DNA of 64,000 bases from Nannocystis sp. RBIL2 (lineage in GTDB: Bacteria; Myxococcota_A; Polyangia; Nannocystales; Nannocystaceae), in the NCBI RefSeq assembly GCF_026626745.1, contig NZ_JAPNJW010000002.1, forward strand, positions 3,062,151 through 3,126,150, given 5' to 3'. A program made the position numbers and the translations under genes. Below the pieces are notes generated by a model. It made no database searches. It saw nothing but the letters and a program-made list of their open reading frames with translations, and was not told where the DNA came from. Positions 9,708-18,322 of the stretch are shown in pieces; within the stretch, counting starts at the first letter, position 1, and the number at the start of each line of letters is the position of its first letter.

Positions 9708-10381
9708 CGCGCAGCTTCTACCTCGTGAGCGCGGCGCTGCTCGCCGGCATCGGGCTGCTCGCGTGGCAGCTCGTCGGCGACGCGCCCGCCACCGCGCCCG
9801 GCGCCGAGGCCTCGGCCGCGAGCGCGGCCGCGGCCGACGACGGCCGCAAGCTCGGTGTCGGCGCCGCCGACTACGACCCGGCCCGCGCCACCGAGCGCCA
9901 TTCCATGCCGGTCGGCACCGCCGACCCGGGGACGCCCGCGTCGTCCGCAGTCGCCACCCGGGAGCGGCCCGCAGCCGAGCCGGTCGCCCCGTCCCCGCCC
10001 CTGACGGGCAGCCCCGGCCTGAACGCCGCCAGCGAGGCCAGCGAGGCGGCCCGACCCGCCGTCGAGGCGGCCCTGCGCGCCGACTTCCAGGCCCGCCGCG
10101 ACAGCCTGCGCAAGAGCTGCTGGCCCCCGGGCTCGGACTACGCCGCCACGTTCACGGTCGAGGCCACCTACACCGCCGAGGGCCAGATGGTGGCGCTCGG
10201 CGTCCCCGACGTGCCCGGGATGCCCGGCGTCGGAACCTGCCTGATGGGACAGATCGCCCAGACCCCGCCCGCGCTGCCTCAGCCCCCCGGCGTCGACGTC
10301 TCGGTGGCCGTGCCGATCGCCTTCGACGGCTCACAAGCCCCGCCGCCGCGCGAACGACCGAACCCCGAGGCGCAAGGCTGA
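9701..10381 (+). CDS. membrane-anchored protein resembling AgmX/PglI C-terminal domain, copy 2
   Basis: The protein has 226 aa. An N-terminal helix (FYLVSAALLAGIGLLAWQLV) anchors it in the inner membrane, followed by about 100 residues of Ala/Pro/Thr-rich linker. The C-terminal domain repeats the layout of the upstream gene: RKSCWPPG, a TFTVEATYTAEGQMVA strand, a Cys (GTCLMGQIAQ) and a PPGVDVSVAVPIAF strand. The AAGGAG ribosome site lies inside a 14-bp repeat unit. The pair probably forms a small operon and may contact the periplasm or outer membrane; no partner is identifiable. Confidence 0.75.
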   Translation: MASRSFYLVSAALLAGIGLLAWQLVGDAPATAPGAEASAASAAAADDGRKLGVGAADYDPARATERHSMPVGTADPGTPASSAVATRERPAAEPVAPSPPLTGSPGLNAASEASEAARPAVEAALRADFQARRDSLRKSCWPPGSDYAATFTVEATYTAEGQMVALGVPDVPGMPGVGTCLMGQIAQTPPALPQPPGVDVSVAVPIAFDGSQAPPPRERPNPEAQG

Positions 10382-10411
10382 CGCGAGCCAGCGCCCTGCG
10401 TATTCGACACA

Positions 10412-10439
10412 CCTGCCCCGAAGGACATTCGCATCGAGC
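10412..10439. repeat. 14-bp repeat array G (2 units)
   Basis: The units are CCTGCCCCGAAGGA (10412) and a CATTCGC unit (10426). The first matches the unit at 47557 exactly over its 14 bases and carries the CGAA spacer. It lies 30 bp after the stop of the gene at 9701. Confidence 0.6.
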
Positions 10440-10473
10440 GCGCTCGAGCGCGGGCCGGCACCAGCCCGCCGTT

Positions 10474-10730
10474 CGCTGCCACCATTCCGGGGACCCGCCG
10501 CCGGCGGCCGCTCAGGTCCCGGCGAGCACCGACCCCTGCCGCCCCGCCAGTCGCTGCCGCCATTCCCGCAGAGCTGCCGGAGGCGGCCGCTCGGGTACCG
10601 GCGAGCGCCAGTCCGGTGCCGCCGGTCGCTGCCACCATTCCTGAGGGAGCCGCGGAGGCGGCCGCTCGGGCGCCGGAAGACCCGCGCGGTGCCGCCGGTC
10701 GCTGCCACCATTCCCGCGGGAGCGGCCGGT
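10474..10730. repeat. imperfect 73-78 bp tandem repeat, four copies
   Basis: The phrase CGCTGCCACCATTCC, or a close variant, starts at 10474, 10552, 10627 and 10700 (spacings 78, 75 and 73). Each is followed by a shared GGCGGCCGCTC segment. The spacings do not preserve a reading frame, so the block is probably non-coding. It fills much of the 589-bp gap before the acyl-CoA dehydrogenase gene. Confidence 0.75.
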
Positions 10731-10970
10731 TTTGTGAAAGCGCGGGCCCGACCGCCCTGGCCTCGCGGACAGGGAGCTGAACCCGATTCACTGCGCCGCG
10801 CCCGATCTGCCGATCTGCGAACGCGCCGACGCGCGCAGCTCTTGCGCGCCGTTTCGCCCATTGTCGCCGCGGCGCGACACCTAACAGCGATTCATAACAC
10901 AGTTCGGGGCATGCTCACCTCGAGCAACCTCGGTCCCGCGTGCTTGCCCGATCGGCCCTGGCGCAAGACG

Positions 10971-12107
10971 ATGGCTGCCATGAACAGCGACCCCGGGTAT
11001 CTTCAGCGCGCGCGGCGGATCGTCGAAGAAGTCGTCGCCCCGCACGCTTGCGACGTCGATCGCGGTCAGTTTCCGCGGACCGCCATGCGCAGCCTGGGGG
11101 CCGCCGGCCTGCTCGGCCTCACGAGCGCCGAGGACGTGGGTGGCGCCGGCCTCGGCCTGCGAGCCGCGGCCGAGGTCGTCGAGCTCGTCGGCGGCGCGTG
11201 CGGTTCGACCGGCATGGTCTTGTGTATGCATTATTGCGGGACTGCGGTGATCGAGCGCCACGGTCCGCGCGCAGTCCGGGCGGCCATCGCCGCCGGCGAG
11301 CACATCACCACCCTCGCCTTCTCCGAGGCCGGTTCGCGCAGCCACTTCTGGGCCCCCGTCAGCACCGCGCGGGCGGTCCCCGGTGACAGGATCCGCCTCG
11401 ACGCCGAGAAGAGCTGGTCGACCTCCGCGGGCCAGGCCGACAGCTACGTATGGTCGAGCCAGCCGGTCGCCGCCCAGGAGCTCAGCACCTTGTGGCTGGT
11501 GCCCGCGAACGCCCCGGGTCTCAGCGTCCCGCGCCCGTTCGACGGCCTCGGCCTGCGCGGCAATTCGTCGGCGCCGATCCGGGCCGAGAACGTCCTCGTC
11601 GACGCCTCGGCCATGCTCGGCCTCGACGGCGGCGGCCTCGACATCATGATGACCACCGTCCTGCCGCACTTCCAGGTGCTCTCCGCCGCCTGCTACGTCG
11701 GCCTCGTCGACGCCGCGGTGACCGGCGCGGTCGCCCACGCCAGCCGGGCCCGCTTCGCCCACATCGATCAGACCCTCGCCGACCTGCCGACCATCCGCGC
11801 CTTCGTCGCTCGTTGCATCGTCAAGCGCGACATGGCCCGCGCCCTCCTGGCCGACACCCTCGCCGCCCTCGAGAGCAGCCGCCCCGACGCCCTGCTGCGC
11901 GTGCTCGAGGTCAAGGCAGCCGCCGCCGAGGTCGCCACCGAGGTCACCGAGCTGGCCATGCGGATCTGCGGCGGCGCGGCCTACCGCAAAGAAGTAGGCG
12001 TCGAACGCCAATTCCGCGACGCCCACGCGGCGACGGTGATGTCGCCGACGACGGACCTGCTCTACGACTTCATCGGCAAGCACGTGTGCGGCCTGCCGCT
12101 GCTGTGA
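10971..12107 (+). CDS. acyl-CoA dehydrogenase family protein
   Basis: The ATG at 10971 gives 378 aa, the usual family length; an ATG at 10911 would add 20 residues. The N-terminal helical domain (RARRIVEEVVAPHA, then LGAAGLLGLTSAEDVGGAGLG), the middle beta domain (TLAFSEAGSRSHFWAPV, KSWSTSAGQADSYVW) and the C-terminal helical domain ending AMRICGGAAYRKEVGVERQFRDAHAA are all recognisable. The last element matches the flavin-contacting CGG motif. It should oxidise an acyl-CoA or similar thioester using FAD, but the substrate cannot be read. The usual catalytic Glu is not obvious. The final 41 bp recur at 18274-18314. It converges on the DUF1552 gene. Confidence 0.88.
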   Translation: MAAMNSDPGYLQRARRIVEEVVAPHACDVDRGQFPRTAMRSLGAAGLLGLTSAEDVGGAGLGLRAAAEVVELVGGACGSTGMVLCMHYCGTAVIERHGPRAVRAAIAAGEHITTLAFSEAGSRSHFWAPVSTARAVPGDRIRLDAEKSWSTSAGQADSYVWSSQPVAAQELSTLWLVPANAPGLSVPRPFDGLGLRGNSSAPIRAENVLVDASAMLGLDGGGLDIMMTTVLPHFQVLSAACYVGLVDAAVTGAVAHASRARFAHIDQTLADLPTIRAFVARCIVKRDMARALLADTLAALESSRPDALLRVLEVKAAAAEVATEVTELAMRICGGAAYRKEVGVERQFRDAHAATVMSPTTDLLYDFIGKHVCGLPLL

Positions 12108-12201
12108 AGCAACCCCGCTCGCAACGCCCCATGTCCGCGCCCTGGGCTTCCTGTGCACCCGGACGGCGTTCTGAGCGCAGAGCATTCTGCCGCACGCGGC
12201 C

Positions 12202-13545
12202 TCAGGCCAGGCTCAGGGCGCCGGTGCAGTACTTGGGGTTGCCGAAGCTCATCTCCTCGATCCCCATCGCGTGCATGCAGCCGACCCAGAGGTTGTTGTG
12301 CGGCACCTCGCCGTCGACCCGAAGCCAGCGGCCCGTCTTCACCGCGCCGCCCGCCTTCCCGGCGAGGACGTAGGGCATCTGGTTGCGATCGTGGTTATTG
12401 CCCTTCTGATGCTCGTTGACCCACACCACCAAGGTGTTGTCGAGGACCGTGCCGTCGCCTTCGGGGATCGCCCTCAATTTGGCGAGCAGGTAGGCGAACT
12501 GTTCCGCGTACCAGGTGTTGATCTTCGTCAACTTCTCCTGCGCGTCGTCGTCGCCGTCCCCGCGGTGAGACAGCTCGTGGTGCGCCTCGTGGATCGACAG
12601 CCACGGGAACGGGTCGATATTCGAAGAGTTCGCCCACATGATCGATGCCACTCGGGTCAGATCGCAGGCGATCGCCATGGCGAGGAGATCCATCTGCAGC
12701 TTGCCGAGCGCCGGGACCTTCGCCAGCGTCTGCAGATCGGGCTCGTCGGAGAGCTCGGGCGGCACACACGCGCTACTCTCGTCGTACCCGGACTCGAGCC
12801 GCCCCTCGATGTCGCGGACCGCCTCGAGGTGCGCCTCCAGCTTGATCCGGTCGGCCGCCCCGACCCTCGGCAGGAGCCGCTCGTAGTCCGCTGCGACTGC
12901 GTCGAGGACCCTGCGACGCTCGGCGATCTTGCGCGCGCGCTCGTCGGCGGACAGATGGAGGTCGCCGAAGATCCGGGCGAAACCCGCCGCCGGATCGACC
13001 TCAGGCGGGAGCGGCTGGGCCGGGCCGCGGTAGGAGATCCGCGAGCTGACCGTGGCGCCCTTGATGCGGACCCCGAACTCGAGCGAGCGAAACTTCGTCG
13101 AGCCCGCGATCGCGTCGGCGATCTTCTGATCGATCGAGATCCCGTCGGCCCAACCGGCAGTGAAGTCGCTGCTGCCCTTGAAATTGCCCTCTTGCAGCTG
13201 GGTGCCGGTCAGTGCCTGCCCCGTCCCCTTCTGGTGGGCATCTCCCGGCCCGTGATAGGCCGACAGCGCGTCGACGCCATCGACGATAACGAGCTCCTCC
13301 TTGTAGGACTCCAGCGGCTGCAAGATGGGCGAGAGCTTGAATGCGTCCTCGTCGCCCGATGGCCGCCAATTCTTCATCACCGTGCCGTTCGGCGTATAGA
13401 ACACGATAAAGCGCTGCGGATGGGCCGATCGCGGCCGCGGACCCACGCCGCCGGGTCTCGCCATGGCTTCGAGAAAGGGTAGCGCTACGCACACGCCAGC
13501 TGCGCCTCTGAGCATCGTTCGTCGAGAGAGAGTGAATCTGTTCAT
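12202..13545 (-). CDS. DUF1552 protein, Tat-exported
   Basis: I place the start at the ATG at 13545 (447 aa), because AAGGA lies 8 bp upstream; an earlier in-frame start would add 13 residues. The N-terminus RFTLSRRTMLRG followed by a hydrophobic stretch is a twin-arginine signal. The mature part is typical of DUF1552: FIVFYTPNGTVMKNW, VDGVDALSAYHGPGDAHQKG, then DNTLVVWVNEHQKGNNHDR near the C-terminus. The family is common in myxobacteria and planctomycetes and is usually encoded beside a DUF1592/DUF1588/DUF1587 cytochrome-like partner. No partner lies on either side here. The biochemical role is unknown. Confidence 0.9.
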   Translation of the reverse strand: MNRFTLSRRTMLRGAAGVCVALPFLEAMARPGGVGPRPRSAHPQRFIVFYTPNGTVMKNWRPSGDEDAFKLSPILQPLESYKEELVIVDGVDALSAYHGPGDAHQKGTGQALTGTQLQEGNFKGSSDFTAGWADGISIDQKIADAIAGSTKFRSLEFGVRIKGATVSSRISYRGPAQPLPPEVDPAAGFARIFGDLHLSADERARKIAERRRVLDAVAADYERLLPRVGAADRIKLEAHLEAVRDIEGRLESGYDESSACVPPELSDEPDLQTLAKVPALGKLQMDLLAMAIACDLTRVASIMWANSSNIDPFPWLSIHEAHHELSHRGDGDDDAQEKLTKINTWYAEQFAYLLAKLRAIPEGDGTVLDNTLVVWVNEHQKGNNHDRNQMPYVLAGKAGGAVKTGRWLRVDGEVPHNNLWVGCMHAMGIEEMSFGNPKYCTGALSLA

Positions 13546-14876
13546 GACTTTATCCTTCGCCCGCGCGAGCGCGGCTATGGACATTGCTCTCGGTCCCGGC
13601 CCGAACGGCGTTCATGCTGTGCATGCATTCCGCCCGGTTCAGGGGCGGCTCCGCCCCGCCCTGGGGGCGACGGGGAGACCCGCAACTCGATGAATGAACC
13701 ACCGCCTCGTCGTAAGGTGTGTTCGCTAGCAACCACGGCAGTCCCCGCCGGCGCGACCGCGGCGCGCAGCGGGGCTCTCGGCCCCGGGAGCGCGCCGACG
13801 GCCGCACGCCATCGACAGCGCGGCGAGCGCCATCGTCACCCGTATGCCCTCGGCCCATTCCCACCAGGTGACTTGGGAGGCATGAGCGAAAGCGGCCCTG
13901 GACGTCGACCGACGAGCCCACTCTTCACCGGAAGAGACAAGCAGGTCCGGGGCTCGGGGCGAGAAGCGGGCAGGGCGATGAGCCGCAGCCTCCGGCCCGT
14001 GGATTCGATGAGACTACGTCGTTGCTGACTCGTCGCATCGGCGCCCGACGACCTCGCCCCGCTCACCCCCTGCCTACTCGATTGCGCTTCGTTGCCGCTT
14101 CTCTTGATGGTTGGGTTGCTCATGCTCTTGAGTCACGGACTCGCCCTGTTCTCTAAATTTCGCGGGGACCGTGTCTCACACGACATTGTCAGGTAGGGAG
14201 CTGAAGGCCGTCGCCCGGTGGTCGATCACGTCGCCGAATCGAAGCAGCTCTCGCTCCCCGCAGACGGCCCGTGCACGTTCATCGGCCTGCATAGCGAGAT
14301 CGTCTGGGTCGTACAGGCGCGCCTGAAGCACTCCGAGAGGAAAGAGTGGAGCGCGAGCCAGGTGCTTGAAGTACGGCCTGGCAGACCGCGCGGCGGGGTG
14401 TATCGGCGCGCATGACGTGATGGATCGAGGACCGATGCGAGCCCGCGCCCGCATCGTGAGGGGCCAGGTGCCGCGACGACAGCACCGGCCGGGCCGCAGG
14501 CCACTCCGGGGCACATGTGCTCGCAGTCGGCGCAGAGGGGGTGGCCCCACAGCGGGCTCTTCAAGGAGGATCGCGGCGTCGAAGATCGAGCGGATCTGGG
14601 GTCCGCAGCCCTGACCGTTCGTGCCCGCGCGGGTCCCACCCCGCATTCGACGAGCACCCGCCCCGGCATCGGCCATCTGCGGGCCTGCGCATTCTCCGAG
14701 TACCCGGCCAAACACACACCGGCCATCGGTGGGACCTGCGCAATCGCCGAGCGCCCGCGCGGGCCGTCTCGGGGGCCGCGCATTCGCGGAAGATCCGGCT
14801 CGCAGCGGGCCGCCACGCGCTCCGCGACGCGTCGCTCCGCCAGGCGACCGCACGGGGCCGTGGTCGGCGCGGGAGA
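13546..14876. other. long gap without a convincing gene
   Basis: About 1.3 kb has no reading frame with the strong G/C third-position bias of the neighbouring genes. A minus-strand frame ending at 14176 contains a protein-like stretch (PYFKHLARAPLFPLG, then LYDPDDLAMQADERA), and a Cys-rich stretch (HPLCADCEHMCPG) lies in another frame near 14500-14570. Together they may be remnants of a decayed gene, but third-position composition is weak and I do not call one. Confidence 0.4.
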
Positions 14877-14905
14877 TTGTGGACACAGGTCACCTCTGGT
14901 ATGGT
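14877..14905 (+). promoter_or_regulatory. predicted sigma70-type promoter for the M4 protease gene
   Basis: TTGTGG at 14877-14882 and TATGGT at 14900-14905 are separated by 17 bp, each close to consensus. Transcription would begin near 14912, leaving a leader of about 117 nt. Confidence 0.45.
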
Positions 14906-14937
14906 GCTGCTGTCATAGGGGTCGTGCTGACCCTCTT

Positions 14938-15002
14938 CCTTGCCTCTGGGCAAGGGTGCTTCGGACATGTTCCACGGGACAGGGCCATTTCAAATGGGCC
15001 CT
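14938..15002 (+). promoter_or_regulatory. hairpins and 14-bp repeat units in the protease leader
   Basis: CCTTGCC (14938-14944) pairs with GGCAAGG (14949-14955). CATG at 14966 and CAGG at 14980 are two units of the 14-bp repeat. CCATTT and AAATGG around 14984-14997 form another small inverted repeat just before the ribosome site (GGAGGAG) of the gene at 15029. This could be an attenuator or operator; function is inferred. Confidence 0.4.
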
Positions 15003-15028
15003 GAATACCCGCTGGAGGAGGACTGCGC

Positions 15029-15619
15029 ATGCTTCGTACCGCTGGAGTCGTCTCGTCGATCGTCTCGTGTTTCCTGCTGTCGGCCTGCCTCGAAGGAGGT
15101 GGTACCGCGGGGGACGATGGTTCCACGGCGGAGCGCATCGTCACCGCCGAGGATCTCGAGGGGCTCGGGGCGGGGGGCCTGCTCGAGCTCGACCTGGGAG
15201 TGGAGGCGGTGCGGTTCTCGTTCGCGGCCGGGCCGATCGACTTCGCCAGGGTCGTCGTGGTCGGTGAGGATGGGCGCCGCGCGCGGCTGCAGGACCTGCT
15301 GGCGCAGCGCGGCGAGGCATGGGGCGTGATCCCGGCGCGGCTCGAGCTGGGTGACAGCTTCCTGGTCGACGCCGGGATGGTCGCCGACGCGGCGAAGCAG
15401 CGTCCGACCAGGCTGATGGTGGTGCAGGAGGCGGCGCTGTCGCGGCTGCCGCGGATCGATCAGGTCGTGACTGCGGGCGACGGGGTGCCGTCGTGGTCGC
15501 GGGCGACCTCGGGTTCCTGCCGAAGGGCGAGCCGCGCGCGGCGGCGCAGACGTTCCTGCAGGATGTCGCGCCGGTGTTCCGCATGCACGCGGCGACCGAC
15601 CTCGAGCCGCTGCGCGTGA
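15029..15619 (+). CDS. N-terminal part of a frameshifted M4 metalloprotease (signal and propeptide)
   Basis: The start ATG at 15029 follows a GGAGGAG ribosome site. The signal peptide ends in a lipobox-like FLLSAC, followed by propeptide sequence up to about residue 151 (RLPRIDQVVTAGD). Beyond that the frame turns Arg/Ser-rich and reads as non-coding, while the protein continues one frame over in the gene at 15493. I therefore read this as the first part of one protease of about 725 aa, split by an apparent 1-bp deletion near the G-run at 15482-15485. Whether the break is real or an assembly error cannot be told here. Confidence 0.7.
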   Translation: MLRTAGVVSSIVSCFLLSACLEGGGTAGDDGSTAERIVTAEDLEGLGAGGLLELDLGVEAVRFSFAAGPIDFARVVVVGEDGRRARLQDLLAQRGEAWGVIPARLELGDSFLVDAGMVADAAKQRPTRLMVVQEAALSRLPRIDQVVTAGDGVPSWSRATSGSCRRASRARRRRRSCRMSRRCSACTRRPTSSRCA

Positions 15620-17205
15620 AGAGCGACGAGCGTGGCCAGGTCCACGTGAAGTTCCAGCAGTACCTGCACGACCTGCCCGTCATCGGCGGCGAGCTGACGG
15701 TTCACGCCGACGGGGTCAGCGGGCGCGTGCACGCGGTGAGCGGGCGGTTCATCGCCGGCGAGGACCTGGCGAGCGAGCCCGAGGTCGAGGGCGAGGCGGC
15801 GCTGGCGACGGTGCTGAGCGGTCTCCCGGCCGACGCGGCCAGCACCGACGCACCCGACCTCGTCTATGTGGTCACCGAGGATTCGGTGGCGCTCGCGTGG
15901 ATGGCCGAGGTGACCTACACCAGCGCCGACGGGCCCGAGCGCGACTTCGTGTTCGCCGACGCCCGGACCGGAGAGCTCGTGACGCGCCACCCGCAGCACC
16001 ACCGGGCGCTGGTGCGCAAGGTCTACGACGCCAAGAAGGGCGAGAACCTGCCCGGCAGCGAAGTCGCCAATCCGGGCAGCTCTGCCGACCTCTCGGTCAA
16101 GGACGCCTTCAACTACGCGGGCACGACCTACAACTTCTACAAGGATCGGTTCGGCCGCGACTCGTTCAACGGCGCCGGCGCGACGATCCACTCGTCGGTG
16201 CACTTCAGCGTCGCCTACGACAACGCGTTCTGGAACGGCCAGCAGATGGTCTACGGCGACGGCAGCGGGCAGTACTTCTCGTCGCTCGCGCGCGACCTCG
16301 ACATCGTCGCCCACGAGCTGACCCACGCGGTCACCCAGTACGAGGCGAACCTCGTCTACCAGAACCAGTCCGGCGCGCTCAACGAGGCCCTCTCCGACAT
16401 CATGGCGGCCTCGTTGCAGGCCCACGTGGCCGGCGGCGTGGTCTCGGCGGCGACGTGGAAGCTGGGCGAGGCGTCGTGGACGCCGAACACCTCCGGCGAC
16501 GCGATGCGCTACATGGACGACCCGATGAAGGACGGGCAGTCGTACGACTATTGGCCGACCCGCTACCAGGGCGCTCAGGACAACGGCGGCGTGCACCTGA
16601 ACTCGGGCATCGCCAACCTGGCGTTCAAGCTGCTGGTCACCGGCGGGGTCCACCCGCGCGGCAAGACGGCCAACAACGTCACTGGGATCGGGATCACCAA
16701 GGCGAGCAAGATCTTCTACGACGCCCTGGTGACCTATCTGCAGGCCAACGCGACCTTCCAGGACGCCCGCAACGCGACGGCCCAGGCGGCCACGGCGATC
16801 CACGGGGCGGCCTCGGCGGAGGTCGCTGCGGTACACGCGGCGTGGACGGCCGTCGGCGTGCCTGGCGACCCGGGCAGCGGCGGCGGCGGCGGCGGGAGCT
16901 GCTCCGGCACGCAATACCAGGGCACCCTGTCCGGCGCGGGAGCCCAGCAGGCCCAGCCGAACGGCTCGTACTATCAGACGACCGGGACCAAGACTCACAA
17001 GGCCTGCCTGACCGGGCCGAACGGGACGGACTTCGACCTGTACCTCCTCAAGTGGAACGGCAGCGGGTGGGCCCAGGTCGCCGCGTCCGAGACCGCGACG
17101 TCGAGCGAGTCGATCTCCTACGTCGGCACCGCGGGCTACTACACGTATACGGTAGCGTCGTACGCCGGCGCCGGAAATTACACGCTGACCCTCGGCGTGC
17201 AGTGA
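15493..17205 (+). CDS. M4 (thermolysin-type) zinc metalloprotease with PPC domain, frameshifted from its N-terminus
   Basis: The frame is open from before 15493 to the TGA at 17205, 570 aa from the GTG shown. It starts in the propeptide (QTFLQDVAPVFRMHAATD, then VKFQQYLHDLPVIGGELTV, an FTP/PepSY-like region). The catalytic domain has HELTHAVTQYE with both zinc His and the catalytic Glu, followed by GALNEALSDI with the third zinc ligand Glu. A Gly-rich linker leads to a C-terminal pre-peptidase (PPC) beta domain of about 100 residues (DFDLYLLKWNGSGW). It has no signal peptide of its own; this is supplied by the upstream frame at 15029. An intact protein would be a secreted protease suited to a predatory bacterium. 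Confidence 0.85.
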   Translation: MVAGDLGFLPKGEPRAAAQTFLQDVAPVFRMHAATDLEPLRVKSDERGQVHVKFQQYLHDLPVIGGELTVHADGVSGRVHAVSGRFIAGEDLASEPEVEGEAALATVLSGLPADAASTDAPDLVYVVTEDSVALAWMAEVTYTSADGPERDFVFADARTGELVTRHPQHHRALVRKVYDAKKGENLPGSEVANPGSSADLSVKDAFNYAGTTYNFYKDRFGRDSFNGAGATIHSSVHFSVAYDNAFWNGQQMVYGDGSGQYFSSLARDLDIVAHELTHAVTQYEANLVYQNQSGALNEALSDIMAASLQAHVAGGVVSAATWKLGEASWTPNTSGDAMRYMDDPMKDGQSYDYWPTRYQGAQDNGGVHLNSGIANLAFKLLVTGGVHPRGKTANNVTGIGITKASKIFYDALVTYLQANATFQDARNATAQAATAIHGAASAEVAAVHAAWTAVGVPGDPGSGGGGGGSCSGTQYQGTLSGAGAQQAQPNGSYYQTTGTKTHKACLTGPNGTDFDLYLLKWNGSGWAQVAASETATSSESISYVGTAGYYTYTVASYAGAGNYTLTLGVQ

Positions 17206-17307
17206 TCGCGTGACGCGTGGGCGGCCTCTTTCGCGGCCGCCCAGCGCGAGATCGACGCGCTCGCCGACTCCCACGACGCCTACGCCCTCGCCGAGCCGTG
17301 AACCTGC

Positions 17308-18156
17308 TCAGAGGGTGTAAGCGTCCGTGTCGGCCTCGAGGTCGTCGTCGACGCTGCGCAGCTCGATCTTCACGCGCTTCCCCAGCGGCGAGGCCTTGGC
17401 CAGCTTGAAGAGGCCGTCGTCCTCCGGCATGGGCCACAGGCACAGCCGGCGCAGCGTCGGCAGCGCCTCGCCATCGAGCAGCGGCTGGAGCGTCTTCGCA
17501 GGCCAGACCAGCGATGCATACATGGCCTCGTCGTCTTCGACGCCGAAGCCCAGGTGGAGCTCCTGCAGGCTCGGCAGCGACGCTTTTGCCAGTGAGGCCA
17601 CCGACGACGGCCGGGCTCCCGTGCGCGCGTCCAGCACCCGGAGCGTGGGGTGATGGCCGATCACGAATCCAGGGCAGAGCAGCCGCAGAATCTCCAGCTG
17701 CGGACAGGCCCGGGACAGGGCGGTGAGGTCGCCGCAGTTGCGCTCCTCGAAGCCGACCAGCTCGTCCTGACCCTCGGGCAGAAAACCAAGACGCAGCTCC
17801 CGCAACGCCGCGAGCGGAGGCCCCTCGGCCAGCACGCGGATGGCCTTGTCGGCCTTCTCGTCGATGTCGACGACGGTGAGCGTCTCCAGCTTCTGCGCCA
17901 CGGGGTGCTTCACCAGCTTGGCCAGGATCTTGAGCGGCCCCGAGAAGGCCACCTTCCGCCAGGCCGTGCCCTCACGGTCGGTGGCCGGCGATTTCATGTC
18001 GTAGGCGTACGAGATCAGGTTGTCCTCGATCTCGCTCAGCACCTCGTCCGTCGGCGGACTCTCCGCAGCCTTGCTCGCCGTGGCCTTGCTCGCCGCGGCC
18101 TTGCGGGTCGTGGCCTTGCCTGAAGTCTTTGGCTTCGTCGTCTTGCTCTTGGCCAT
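17308..18156 (-). CDS. leucine-rich-repeat-like protein with Lys/Ala-rich N-terminus
   Basis: The protein has 282 aa. The first 32 residues are almost all Lys, Ala, Thr and Ser (KATTRKAAASKATASKAA), as in DNA-binding tails of histone H1-like proteins, though here it may be only a flexible lead. The rest contains leucine-rich-repeat-like segments (LETLTVVDID, LAALRELRLGFLPEG, LPSLQELHLGFG, LPTLRRLCLWPMPE), similar to myxobacterial STM4015-like LRR proteins. No signal peptide is seen. The function is probably protein binding and the partner is unknown. The 100-bp gap before its stop holds a 31-codon open stretch in frame with the protease stop. Confidence 0.8.
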   Translation of the reverse strand: MAKSKTTKPKTSGKATTRKAAASKATASKAAESPPTDEVLSEIEDNLISYAYDMKSPATDREGTAWRKVAFSGPLKILAKLVKHPVAQKLETLTVVDIDEKADKAIRVLAEGPPLAALRELRLGFLPEGQDELVGFEERNCGDLTALSRACPQLEILRLLCPGFVIGHHPTLRVLDARTGARPSSVASLAKASLPSLQELHLGFGVEDDEAMYASLVWPAKTLQPLLDGEALPTLRRLCLWPMPEDDGLFKLAKASPLGKRVKIELRSVDDDLEADTDAYTL

Positions 18157-18273
18157 TCGCGGTCAGCATACGCAAAATCTTTACCCGGGGAATCGGCCGG
18201 CGCCGGCGCGGTTGGGCGTGCTCCGTGGCGTTCACGTGCCGCCGACGATGACATTGCCGGCCCGATCCATTCC

Positions 18274-18314
18274 ATCGGCAAGCACGCGTGCGGCCTGCCG
18301 CTGCTGTGAAGCAA
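18274..18314 (+). repeat. duplicated 3' end of the acyl-CoA dehydrogenase gene
   Basis: These 41 bp match 12072-12112 at 40 positions, including the last 11 codons (IGKHACGLPLL here, IGKHVCGLPLL there), the stop codon and the following AAGCAA. Sequence upstream no longer matches. It is either a scar of a lost paralogue or a recombination footprint. Confidence 0.85.
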
Positions 18315-18322
18315 GCCGCAGC

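Noticed and set aside
14176..14886. A 236-codon minus-strand frame with a protein-like end
   Set aside because: Third codon positions are only moderately G/C-rich compared with true genes here, and the protein-like stretches fall in different frames; noted only as a possible remnant.
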